Origin: JBEHWX01 sp048498995
GTDB taxonomy: Bacteria; Bacteroidota; Ignavibacteria; OLB7
Direction: 5' to 3'
DNA length: 64,000 bases
NCBI GenBank assembly: GCA_048498995.1
Contig: JBEHWX010000011.1
Location: 27,933 to 91,932, forward strand
Positions within the stretch are counted from its first letter, which is position 1. Each line of letters opens with the position of its first letter. The position numbers were made by a program, and so were the translations under genes. This document shows positions 53,348-61,412 of this stretch, one piece after another. Under the pieces are notes generated by a model. The model had not been told where the DNA came from. It worked only from the letters and a program-made list of their open reading frames with translations, and made no database searches.

Positions 53348-54457
53348 ATGTCCCGAACGCTTCTTGCCATAGAATCCTCCTGCGACGAAACCTCCGCCGC
53401 CGTTATCCGCGATGGCGAGGTGGCGTCGGTCGTGATCTCCTCCCAGCTCGATCATCGCGACTGGGGAGGCGTGGTGCCCGAGCTGGCATCGCGCGCCCAC
53501 CTGAAGTCGATCGGCCTGATCGTCCGCCAGGCGATGGAACAGGCCGGCGCCGGCTTCGACGAGCTCGAGGCGGTGGCCGCGACCACCGAGCCCGGGCTGA
53601 TCGGCTCCCTCCTGGTCGGGCTCAACGCCGCCAAGGGGATCGCCGTCGCGCGCGGCATTCCGCTGATCGGCGTCCATCACATCGAGGCGCATCTCCTCTC
53701 GGTGCTGATCGACGATCCCGGCTTCGAGTTCCCGTTCCTCGGCCTCGTCGTCTCCGGCGGGCACACGCTCCTGTACGACGTGAAGGGGATGGGGGAGTAT
53801 GAGCTGCTCGGCGCCACGCGCGACGACGCGGCCGGCGAGGCATTCGACAAGGGGGCGAAGCTCCTCGGCCTCGGCTATCCGGGAGGGCCGGCGGTGGACC
53901 GCGCCGCGGCCGACGGCAACCCGAGGGCGCACGACTTTCCGCGCGGGCTGATCAACGACCCTTCCAACGATTTCAGCTTCAGCGGGTTGAAGACCGCGCT
54001 CCGCTACTATCTCCGCGATCATCACCCCGACGGTCCGCCGACCGGCGTGGAGCTCGCCGATATCTGCGCCTCCTATCAGGAGGCGATCGTCGACACGCTC
54101 GTGACCAAATCGCTCCGTGCCGCCAAGCGGCTCGGCTATACCAGGATCGCGGCGGTCGGCGGGGTGTCGGTCAACTCCCGTCTGCGCGCCCGGTTCTCCG
54201 AGGAAGCCACGGCCCGTGGGATGCGTTACTCCTCGGTGCGACCGATCTACAGCACCGACAACGCCGCGATGATCGGCATCGTCGGCTGGCACAAGCTTCT
54301 CTCCGGCGCCACCACGCCGCTGACGACGGTGGCGCGCGCGTCGATGATCCGCTCCAACCAGGGGAAGTCCGGCCGGGGCGAGCGCAAGCAGAGCGGAGCC
54401 GGCATCGAGGGAGGCTGGAGCGCTCCGGCCGGTGAGGGAGGGCGCATCGATGGCTGA
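53348..54457 (+). CDS. tsaD: tRNA t6A threonylcarbamoyltransferase TsaD
   Basis: 369 residues. It has the ASKHA fold with LLAIESSCDETSAAVIRDGEV at the N-terminus, the metal-binding HHIEAHLLSVL, the nucleotide loop LVVSGGHTLLYDV and the C-terminal YSTDNAAMIGIVG. It transfers threonylcarbamoyl to A37 of ANN-decoding tRNAs. The last 35 residues (SNQGKSGRGERKQSGAG...) are a disordered extension. Its end overlaps the rsmB start by 8 bp. Confidence 0.96.
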   Translation: MSRTLLAIESSCDETSAAVIRDGEVASVVISSQLDHRDWGGVVPELASRAHLKSIGLIVRQAMEQAGAGFDELEAVAATTEPGLIGSLLVGLNAAKGIAVARGIPLIGVHHIEAHLLSVLIDDPGFEFPFLGLVVSGGHTLLYDVKGMGEYELLGATRDDAAGEAFDKGAKLLGLGYPGGPAVDRAAADGNPRAHDFPRGLINDPSNDFSFSGLKTALRYYLRDHHPDGPPTGVELADICASYQEAIVDTLVTKSLRAAKRLGYTRIAAVGGVSVNSRLRARFSEEATARGMRYSSVRPIYSTDNAAMIGIVGWHKLLSGATTPLTTVARASMIRSNQGKSGRGERKQSGAGIEGGWSAPAGEGGRIDG

Positions 54458-55820
54458 CAAACCCCGCGAACTCGCCGGCGGCGCTGGCAACGGACCCGCC
54501 CCGCGCGATGCCGAGAAGGGGCCGCGCAACGCACACTTCCTCCTCGGCCATCTCGGCGAGCTGATGACGAGCATCCTCGCCCGGCCGGAGGTTCCCGCCG
54601 ATCTGGCCATCAGCCGCTTCTTCGTCGAGCGTCGTTACCTCGGCTCGCACGATCGGGGCTTCATCTCCGACGCCGCCTACGGCATTCTCCGGGCGCTCCT
54701 CCGCTACCGGACGCTCCTGCCGGAGGAGACCGGGCGGGGAGATGACCGGAGCATCGCGCGACTGATCGCCGCCTATGTCAATGAGGCGGGGCTCAGGTTC
54801 GACGTCGGCTCGGTGGAACGGACGCTCGGCCTGGCCGAGGGGGGGCTGGCGGCGATCGGGGCGAAGCTCGTCGAGGCGCGCTCCCGCGCCGAATCGATGC
54901 CGGAGCCGGAGCGCACGGCGATACTCACCGGCATGCCGCGCTGGTTCGCCGCGAGGATTCTCGCGGAGCGGGGAGAAGAAGATGGGCACGCGCTCCTGGC
55001 CGCGCTCGACCGTCAGGCACCGATCGTGCTGCGCGCCAACCGGCTGGTGACCGATCGCGATCGCCTGATAGCGGCGCTGGCCGGGCATGGCATCCCGGCG
55101 CGTCCCGGGAAATGGGCTCCCGATGCCGTGGTGCTCGAGCGGCGGATGAACGCCAACTCCATTCCCGAGTTCCGCGCCGGGTGGTTCGAGCTGCAGGACG
55201 AGGGGAGCCAGCTTCTTTCGACCCTTCTGGATCCGCATCCGAACTGGAAGGTGCTCGATGCCTGCGCCGGCGCCGGCGGAAAGACGCTTCACCTCGCCGC
55301 CCTGATGAGGGGACGCGGAGAGGTGGTGGCGCACGACGTGAACGAGCGGCGCCTGCGGGAGATCCGCCCGCGCCTGAAGCGGAGCGGCGCGCAGAACGTC
55401 AGGGTGATGGACCACGAGACGCTGCGCGCGCAGCGCGAGCGTCTGGCCGGCAGCTTCCACGCGCTTCTGATCGACGCTCCCTGTTCGGGCACCGGCGTGC
55501 TCCGCCGGAATCCGGGCGCGCGCATGACACTGACCGAGGAGATGGTCGATCGCATCCGCGGCGAGCAGCGCGCCATCCTCGATGAATACGCGGAGCTGGT
55601 GCGTCCCGGCGGCGTGATGCTCTACGCCACCTGTTCGGTGCTTCGCGGCGAGAACGAGGCGCAGGTGCTCCGCTTCCTCGAGCAGCACCCGGACTGGACG
55701 CTGGAGCGTCCGACGGCGCCGGAGGGGATGATTACCTCCGAGCGGATGTTCCGCGCGCAGCCGGACCTGCACGATACCGACGGCTTCTTCGGCGCGCTGC
55801 TCCGTCGCTCGGCCGGGTAA
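54450..55820 (+). CDS. rsmB: 16S rRNA m5C methyltransferase RsmB-like
   Basis: 456 residues. A NusB-like N-terminal domain (RNAHFLLGHLGELMTSILARPEVPADLAISRFFVERRYLGSHDRGFISDAAYGILRALLRYR) is followed by a Rossmann methyltransferase with VLDACAGAGGKTLHLAALM, IDAPCSGTGVLRRNPGARM and the catalytic TCSV loop (LYATCSVLRGENEAQVLRFL). It is coupled to tsaD; GAGGGAG at 54435-54441 precedes the start. Target position by homology is C967 of 16S rRNA; other RNA m5C targets are possible. Confidence 0.92.
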   Translation: MADKPRELAGGAGNGPAPRDAEKGPRNAHFLLGHLGELMTSILARPEVPADLAISRFFVERRYLGSHDRGFISDAAYGILRALLRYRTLLPEETGRGDDRSIARLIAAYVNEAGLRFDVGSVERTLGLAEGGLAAIGAKLVEARSRAESMPEPERTAILTGMPRWFAARILAERGEEDGHALLAALDRQAPIVLRANRLVTDRDRLIAALAGHGIPARPGKWAPDAVVLERRMNANSIPEFRAGWFELQDEGSQLLSTLLDPHPNWKVLDACAGAGGKTLHLAALMRGRGEVVAHDVNERRLREIRPRLKRSGAQNVRVMDHETLRAQRERLAGSFHALLIDAPCSGTGVLRRNPGARMTLTEEMVDRIRGEQRAILDEYAELVRPGGVMLYATCSVLRGENEAQVLRFLEQHPDWTLERPTAPEGMITSERMFRAQPDLHDTDGFFGALLRRSAG

Positions 55821-55853
55821 GCCGCGCGGCGCGCACCATCTCGAAGCTCGATG

Positions 55854-55887
55854 CGAGGCCCTTTCCCGTTGGTGGGGAAGGGCCTCG
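55854..55887 (+). terminator. terminator after rsmB
   Basis: 14-bp stem CGAGGCCCTTTCCC with GGGGAAGGGCCTCG (one mismatch), 6-nt loop, followed by TTCCGTTC. It separates the tsaD-rsmB operon from the RiPP cluster. Confidence 0.8.
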
Positions 55888-56588
55888 TTCCGTTCAGGAC
55901 CATCACGCGTCGCGAGCACCATGCATCGACCACGATCGTACGCCGCGTGACGTACCCAGCAGTAGGCATCATCGCCGGTGGCGTCGTTCGGCTGATATCG
56001 AATGGTGATGTGCGCGGCGGGCTCCGTGCGGTCGAGGAATTTCGTCGATAATCGGACGTAATAATCGGCGTGGGAAGCAGTGGACATTCGATGTCCGGAA
56101 AAGGAAAATCGACACCGAACATTTTATTCTTGGCATCGGCGGAATTTCGTGTCTATATTTGCCCCGCGAGTCCAGCGCTTCCCTTCCACGGATATCGTCG
56201 TGACGTGTCCCACGACGGCTGGACCGCATCAGAGGCTCCCTTCCTTCCACAGGCTTCCCCTTCCTCCCTTAGAGCCCGTTCATGGGCAATGCGGCGTCGT
56301 GCCGTCGTTCGTTCGCCCCGGTGTCGTGATGTATATCATCGTGATCGGCGCATCGTCGCCGGTCGTTCGACAATCGATCATTGCATCATCGATCGTTCGC
56401 GTGGCGAGCGTGTGCTGATATCCGCGTTTCCGGCATTCGGCCGGAGGGCGGAGCCATGTCCGGGCCGATACACAACTCCTGATGTTCGACGCGAGCCGTT
56501 CACGGCGCGCGGGGCCGCCGGCGCGAATTTCCGTGTTTTCGCCGACGGGTGGGCGTGCCATTCCGTAAACCATCAACGAGGATTCTCG
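55888..56588 (+). other. long 5' leader/promoter region of the RiPP cluster
   Basis: About 700 bp without a supportable gene between the rsmB terminator and the first precursor. It includes the promoter at 56130-56161, then an about 420-nt predicted untranslated leader rich in ATC/GAT palindromic words at 56330-56410. An unannotated small ORF or a regulatory RNA cannot be excluded. Confidence 0.45.
56130..56161 (+). promoter_or_regulatory. promoter candidate of the RiPP cluster
   Basis: TTGGCA (56130-56135), 18-bp spacer, TATATT (56154-56159). The latter is part of TATATTTG, which also fits the Bacteroidota -7 consensus TAnnTTTG. It lies in the most AT-rich stretch of the region. Confidence 0.5.
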
Positions 56589-56909
56589 ATGGCAAATCTG
56601 GATTTATCCAAGCTCAAGGAGCTTCCCTCCGAGTCGCGCACGAGGGTGGAAGAGGCGTTGAAGGCGACGCTCGAGTCGCAGCTGGCGAATATCGCCGGCG
56701 GAACCGTCACCGCCGGTGGCGCCAACATGACGCACTCCCGCTCGAAGGGATTTTTCTTCAGCCGCTCCAAGTCGAGCGATGCTCTGCGGGACCGTCCGTA
56801 CGAGTTCGACAACACCATCATCCGGAACCTGAACACCATGGACGACGCGGCGTTCTCCCAGTTCGCCGATCGTCTCTCGACGTTGAAAAACCTCAGCAAA
56901 AAAGGATGA
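56589..56909 (+). CDS. RiPP-type precursor peptide 1
   Basis: 106 residues. A helical leader with LKELPSESRTRVEEALKATLESQL (9-32) is followed by a GG-containing linker (ANIAGGTVTAGG). The core-like segment HSRSKGFFFSRSKSSD (49-64) comes next, then a conserved follower PYEFDNTIIRNLNTMDDAAFSQFADRLSTLK (70-100). It aligns without gaps over its whole length to precursor 2. CGAGGA at 56577-56582 precedes the ATG. It sits immediately upstream of the modifying enzymes. The precursor role is inferred from size, paralogy, context and the concentrated core conservation. The GG could be a leader-cleavage site. Confidence 0.75.
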   Translation: MANLDLSKLKELPSESRTRVEEALKATLESQLANIAGGTVTAGGANMTHSRSKGFFFSRSKSSDALRDRPYEFDNTIIRNLNTMDDAAFSQFADRLSTLKNLSKKG

Positions 56910-56927
56910 AGACCGGGAGGATCTGAC

Positions 56928-57248
56928 ATGGCGAATCTCGATCTGACCAGATTGAAAGAGCTTCCCGCCGAGGCGCGCGATCGCGTTGAGGAGGCGCTGC
57001 GCGCGACGCTCGAGAGCGAGCTGGCAAGCGGCGTCGGACGTCTGGGGGGCGGATCCTCGCCGGCCGCGGCCTTCTCCCGCTCGAAGGGATTTTTCTTCAG
57101 CCGCTCCCGTACCAGCGATGTCCTCCGGGAGTCGCCGTACGAGATCGATCAGACCATCGTGCGCAATATCACGACGCTCGACGACAAATCGTTCGCGAAG
57201 ATGGCCGATCGTCTGGCGACGCTGAAGAAGCTCGGCGGCGGAGACTGA
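56928..57248 (+). CDS. RiPP-type precursor peptide 2
   Basis: 106 residues, colinear with precursor 1: leader LKELPAEARDRVEEALRATLESEL, linker GVGRLGGGSSPAAA, core FSRSKGFFFSRSRTSD (49-64) and follower PYEIDQTIVRNITTLDDKSFAKMADRLATLK. The core has two FSRS units eight residues apart, each F-S-R-S followed by a basic residue. The coding DNA of the core is identical to precursor 1 over roughly 30 bases while the linker is unrelated, which suggests selection on or gene conversion of the core. GGGAGGATCTG upstream of the ATG is the ribosome-binding site. Confidence 0.77.
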   Translation: MANLDLTRLKELPAEARDRVEEALRATLESELASGVGRLGGGSSPAAAFSRSKGFFFSRSRTSDVLRESPYEIDQTIVRNITTLDDKSFAKMADRLATLKKLGGGD

Positions 57249-57353
57249 GCCCTCGATGACGCTCGTGGGGGGAGGCGATTCCCCCCACGTTGATTATCCG
57301 ATCCGGGGACGCTCCCGTCCGCCGGTCACCATGCAATCGTATCCGGAGGAGCA

Positions 57354-57860
57354 GTGGCGACCACGCTGGATACCAAGATCGCGGCGCGGCTTTCCAGGCT
57401 GCCGCGCGGCACCCGCGAGCGCGTCGAGGACGCCTTGCGACGGACGCTCGAGCTCGAGCTTGCCCGCGAGGCCGGACGCCCCCACCCGCTCGAATTTTCC
57501 CGCTCCCGCTCGCTCGTCTTCAGCCGCTCGTCGGGCGACGCGCGCGCCGACGGAGAGCCCGACTATCGCCTGCTGCTCGGGCTGGCCATGCTCGACGAGA
57601 AAGCGTTCGCCGCGTTTCTCGGGCGCTTCACCGAGCCGCGGCACGCCACGCGCGCCAGCCACCCGCGTGAGCCTGAGAGGCCGCATGAGCCGGAGAGGCA
57701 CAATGAGCCGGTGCGGGACAGCCATGGCGCGAGCCATCCCCACGCCGTGAAGCAGAGTCCGGCCAGCCAGCAGTCCCGACGGGCCGGAACGGCGCGAGCC
57801 ACGCCGGCGCGTCCCACGAAGGAGTCCGGCGCGGCCCGGACCACGAGGAGGAAGAAATGA
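57354..57860 (+). CDS. divergent RiPP-type precursor 3 with basic tail
   Basis: 168 residues from GTG 57354 (GGAGGA at 57345-57350). Leader SRLPRGTRERVEDALRRTLELELARE is homologous to precursors 1-2. The core-like FSRSRSLVFSRSSGDAR (48-64) keeps two FSRS units at the same eight-residue spacing, and the follower is a shortened LAMLDEKAFAAFLGRF. Residues 95-168 are an extra His/Pro/Arg/Glu-rich, probably disordered tail absent from the others. It lacks the GG linker. It overlaps the hydroxylase start (ATGA). It could be a third substrate, or a leader-type adaptor protein. Confidence 0.68.
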   Translation: MATTLDTKIAARLSRLPRGTRERVEDALRRTLELELAREAGRPHPLEFSRSRSLVFSRSSGDARADGEPDYRLLLGLAMLDEKAFAAFLGRFTEPRHATRASHPREPERPHEPERHNEPVRDSHGASHPHAVKQSPASQQSRRAGTARATPARPTKESGAARTTRRKK

Positions 57861-58948
57861 TGATGAAGGAGAAGCCCACGAAAGAAGCGCCCCGCAACGA
57901 TCCCTGGAGCTGGCGTCCGGACGACGCCGCCTGGTTTCGGATGATCGGTGAGCGCTCCGCCGCGTGGCAACCGGCCGACTCCCTCCGTCTGGCGACGGAC
58001 GCGGTGCGCGGCGCGATTGCCGATGCCGCGCGGGAGCGTGCCGGCTGGCTGAACCATCCGTCGCTCAACCCGCTTCTGTTGCCGCTCGGCGAGCGTCCCG
58101 CCTCCGATCTGCAGCTTGCGGCCCGGGCGGCCGCGCGCTCCGGCCGCGAGCTCGGCACGGTGGAGCTGGCGGGGGATCTCTGGCTCTGGGCCCCTTCCGG
58201 CGGGCGCGCCATCGAGGCCGGACGGTACGAGCTGGCCGAGCTCGGTCGGGAGATCGCGGCCGACGAGCACCCGTTCCCGATCCACCTCGACGTCTGGTCC
58301 GACTCGATCGGCGGACCCTTCCCGGTCGACTTCTTTCATCCCGATGAATGGAGCTGGGGGAGCAGGCGCGACGCCGGGGAGGAGGACCGGACGAAGCTCC
58401 GCGGGGAGATCCGGCGCTATGCCGAGGCGATATCGGTGCTGCTGCAACTGCTGCCGGCGCCGGCCGACTGGACGCTGGCGATGACGAGCGTGATCATCCC
58501 GCTCTACAACGCGACACCCGAAAAATTCAGGAGCGGATCGCACGGCGAGCTTCCCGGCGCGGTCTACATCGATTTCGGCAGCGGCGTGCATCGCATCCTC
58601 GAGACGCTGATTCACGAGACGGCGCATCAATATTTGCGCGTGGCCGAGACGGCCGGAGAGCTGATAGCGCCGGGGCACGACGGGCGCTACTCCTCGCCGC
58701 TCCGTCCCGAGCCGCGTCCGCTGCGGGGAATTCTTCTTGCCTATCACGCGCTGGCCTACATGTGCGCCCTCTATGGCGATTTCTTTCGCGTCGGCATCGG
58801 CGACGGATGTGCCGCCGACTACCGGACGCTGCGTGGAAAAATGGACGATGCCGAGCGTACCCTTCTCGACAACCGGATGCATCTGACCGATGCCGGTGCT
58901 CACTTCCTCGACGAGACAATCAAGGTGGCAGATTATGGACGTGACTGA
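57857..58948 (+). CDS. HExxH protein A (peptide beta-hydroxylase-type)
   Basis: 363 residues. The signature is ILETLIHETAHQYLRVAETAGEL (HETAH at 253-257), then YSSPLRPEPRPLRGILLAYHALAYMCALYGDFF. HExxH followed by SPLRP-x-RP-x-GxxxAYHAL is the pattern of the aKG-dependent HExxH peptide beta-hydroxylases found in RiPP clusters with FxsB-like radical SAM enzymes. The two His plus a downstream residue would hold iron. It overlaps precursor 3 by 4 bp and the radical SAM gene by 14 bp. It is the most divergent of the three HExxH proteins here; GAGGAGGAAG precedes the ATG cluster. Confidence 0.8.
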   Translation: MMMKEKPTKEAPRNDPWSWRPDDAAWFRMIGERSAAWQPADSLRLATDAVRGAIADAARERAGWLNHPSLNPLLLPLGERPASDLQLAARAAARSGRELGTVELAGDLWLWAPSGGRAIEAGRYELAELGREIAADEHPFPIHLDVWSDSIGGPFPVDFFHPDEWSWGSRRDAGEEDRTKLRGEIRRYAEAISVLLQLLPAPADWTLAMTSVIIPLYNATPEKFRSGSHGELPGAVYIDFGSGVHRILETLIHETAHQYLRVAETAGELIAPGHDGRYSSPLRPEPRPLRGILLAYHALAYMCALYGDFFRVGIGDGCAADYRTLRGKMDDAERTLLDNRMHLTDAGAHFLDETIKVADYGRD

Positions 58949-60188
58949 ACAGCCGTTGCAGTTCGCGCTGAAGATCGCCTCGCGGTGTAATCTCGACTGC
59001 GCCTACTGCTATGTATACAACAAGGGAGACACCACCTGGAAGGGGCGTCCGGCGATCATGCCGGAGGCGGTGTTCGACGCGGCCATCGAGCGGATCGGGG
59101 AGCATCTGGTCCGGAGCCGCCAGGAATTCCTCCGGATCGTGTTTCACGGCGGCGAGCCGACGCTCGTCGGCGCGGAGCGCTTCGAACGGTGGTGCCGCGC
59201 GATCCGCGAGCGGCTGGAGCCGCTGGCGAAGGTTCAGTTGATCATGCAGACCAACGGAACCCTGATCGACCCGGAGTGGGTGGCGATTTTCCGCGCGCAG
59301 CGGATCAGCGTCGGCGTCAGCGTGGATGGGCCGAAGGAAGTGAACGATCTGTTCAGGATCTACCACAACGGGCGGGGCTCCTACGACGACATTGCGCGTG
59401 GGGTGGAGCTTCTGCGTCGCGAGGGCCTGCCGGTGGCGTTCCTCGCGGTGATTCAGTTCGGCGCCGACCCGGTCGCCACGCATCGCCACATGATCGAGAT
59501 GGGGGCGACATCGATCGAGTATATCCTCCCCGATTTCACGCACGATACCGTGGCGGAGGTGCGCGCCCGGTATGGCCCGACACCCTGCGCCGATTATCTG
59601 ATCGCCGCCTTCGACGAGTGGTGGTACAACGGCACGCTCGACCTGACGGTGGGACCGTTCCAGGCGATCGCCCGCGCGGTTCTCGGCGGCGAGCCGAACG
59701 TGGATTACATCGGCAATCATCCCTTCGGTTTCCTCTTCATCGAGACCGACGGCACCGTCGAGGGGCTCGATGTGCTGAAGGTCTGCGCCGACGGCATGAG
59801 CACTACCTCCGTCAACGTGCTGACCGACCCGGTGACCGATATCGCCAGGGTGAGCGACCTGCACCGGCGCGCGATCTTCACCGGCGTGGAGCGTCCCGCC
59901 GCCTGCGCCGGCTGTCACGAGGAGGAGACCTGCTCAGGGGGATATCTGCCGCATCGGTATGCGCGGTCGAACGGATTCGTCAATCCGTCGGTCTGGTGCG
60001 CCGACCTGCTGAAGCTCTTCGGCCACATCCGCGCGCGGATCGACGTGGCTCCGGAGGAAACGAAGCTTCGCCGTCGCGTGCTCCGCGAGCTTGCCAGGGA
60101 GGCCGAGGGGGTCATCACCGCCGCGCCACATTCCAATAGTAGTGCAACGCCGATCGATGCCGCGACGCGGAAGGAGGTATGCGCATGA
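58935..60188 (+). CDS. radical SAM/SPASM peptide maturase (FxsB/cyclophane type)
   Basis: 417 residues from ATG 58935 (AGGTGG at 58923-58928). The radical SAM cluster motif is C18-x3-C22-x2-C25 (CNLDCAYCYVYNKGD), with GGEPTL at 72-77 and the SAM-binding QTNGTLID. The SPASM-like C-terminus has C324-x2-C327-x5-C333 followed by SGGYLPHRYARSNGFVNPSVWCADL. This CxGGYLPHRYS...FxNPSVYCADL tail is typical of FxsB/GrrM/XyeB-type enzymes that crosslink an aromatic side chain to a residue two positions later. In this cluster the [F/H]-S-R units of the precursors are the natural substrates. Confidence 0.92.
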   Translation: MDVTEQPLQFALKIASRCNLDCAYCYVYNKGDTTWKGRPAIMPEAVFDAAIERIGEHLVRSRQEFLRIVFHGGEPTLVGAERFERWCRAIRERLEPLAKVQLIMQTNGTLIDPEWVAIFRAQRISVGVSVDGPKEVNDLFRIYHNGRGSYDDIARGVELLRREGLPVAFLAVIQFGADPVATHRHMIEMGATSIEYILPDFTHDTVAEVRARYGPTPCADYLIAAFDEWWYNGTLDLTVGPFQAIARAVLGGEPNVDYIGNHPFGFLFIETDGTVEGLDVLKVCADGMSTTSVNVLTDPVTDIARVSDLHRRAIFTGVERPAACAGCHEEETCSGGYLPHRYARSNGFVNPSVWCADLLKLFGHIRARIDVAPEETKLRRRVLRELAREAEGVITAAPHSNSSATPIDAATRKEVCA

Positions 60189-61291
60189 TCCCGATGGAGA
60201 CGATTCCCGACCTGCTGGGATGGGACGAGCCGGACGGGCTCGTGACCGCCTACGCCGCGTACACGGAGCTGCTGAGCCGCCGGCTGGGCGAGTCGATCGC
60301 ACTGGCGATGCGCGCCGACAGGGCGCGAGGCACCGAGCTCGAGCGGGAGATCGCCGCGCTCCCGGACCGCGCGCTGTCGACGATGCTCACGGCGCCGGAG
60401 ACGAGTCACCATCTCTTCTGGCGCGCGCCGCTCGACCCGCTCGGCACCGCCGAGTTCCTCATGGAGGCCGCCCGCGTGGAGCGCTCCCGGCTCGATCCGA
60501 CCATCGACCCGGAGCGGCCGATGTGGTCCGCGCTCGGCGATCTGATGATCGCGCCGGGAGGGGAGCGCTACGAGGCGCCGCTCCTTGCCGGGAGCATTCC
60601 GGTGGACTTGATCGGTCCGCGTCTCGACGCGGTGGCCGGCGTTTCCGGTCCGGGCGGGATACTCGACGAGGCGTCGCGTCCGCGGGTGCTGGACGTGGCC
60701 GGGCGCGCCATGGCGATGATCCGTGACACGCATCCGCTCGTTGCCGACTTCGTGTCCGGCTTCACCACCGTGCTGGCGCTCCGGCGTGATACCCGCGTGC
60801 CGGGAGCGTTCACCTCCCGCTCGCCGGAGAAGCGGATCGGCCTTTCCCTCCTGGCCAATCCGGATCTCCCCTCGGTCGACGACGTGGAGATTGCCGAGGC
60901 GCTGGTCCACGAAGCGATGCACACGCTGCTCGATATCGACGAGACCATTCGCCGGCTCGACCGTCCGCGCGAGGAGCACTGGGTGAAGGAGAACCGGCTG
61001 TACGACGGCGAGCTCCGCACCATCTCGCCATGGACCTCGAACCCGCTTCCGCTGCCGACCTACATCCACGCCTGCTTCGTCTGGTACGGGCTTCTCCGCT
61101 TCTGGGGGAGCGTGTATGGCCTGGGAGCGTTCGATCAGGCGAGGGTCAGGGCCCGGATGGAGAAGGCGGTGATCGGGTTTCTCGGCGCGCCGCTGCTCGA
61201 GCAGGCGAGCGAGCATGCCGATGCGATCGATCCGCGTCTGCGCCAGGGGATCGAGCGGATGCAGGAGAGCGTGCAGGCGGTCTTCGCCTGA
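60185..61291 (+). CDS. HExxH protein B (peptide beta-hydroxylase-type)
   Basis: 368 residues. EALVHEAMHTLLDIDE carries HEAMH (242-246), followed by LRTISPWTSNPLPLPTYIHACFVWYGLLRFW, which corresponds to the SPxRxxPRP-xHAx region of the family. N-terminal MIPMETIPDLLGWDEPDGLVTAYAAYTELLSRRLGESIALAM is shared with protein C. The start at 60185 is chosen because AAGGAGG at 60171-60177 is 7 bp away, and ATGA overlaps the radical SAM stop; the in-frame ATG at 60179 is too close to the ribosome-binding site. Hydroxylation of the peptide core is inferred. Confidence 0.8.
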   Translation: MIPMETIPDLLGWDEPDGLVTAYAAYTELLSRRLGESIALAMRADRARGTELEREIAALPDRALSTMLTAPETSHHLFWRAPLDPLGTAEFLMEAARVERSRLDPTIDPERPMWSALGDLMIAPGGERYEAPLLAGSIPVDLIGPRLDAVAGVSGPGGILDEASRPRVLDVAGRAMAMIRDTHPLVADFVSGFTTVLALRRDTRVPGAFTSRSPEKRIGLSLLANPDLPSVDDVEIAEALVHEAMHTLLDIDETIRRLDRPREEHWVKENRLYDGELRTISPWTSNPLPLPTYIHACFVWYGLLRFWGSVYGLGAFDQARVRARMEKAVIGFLGAPLLEQASEHADAIDPRLRQGIERMQESVQAVFA

Positions 61292-61412
61292 ATAACCCCG
61301 GTGAGCGCGATCCCTGCTCCGATGCGGTCCCGGGCCGCGATACCGCGGCACATTCCGCGGCGATTCGACGTGCAATACTCAACGTGCGACCAACATGGAG
61401 GAGATACGGACG

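Noticed and set aside
56280..56576. A 98-codon minus-strand frame in the RiPP leader region
   Set aside because: No ribosome-binding site and no recognisable domain; it lies opposite the predicted transcript leader.
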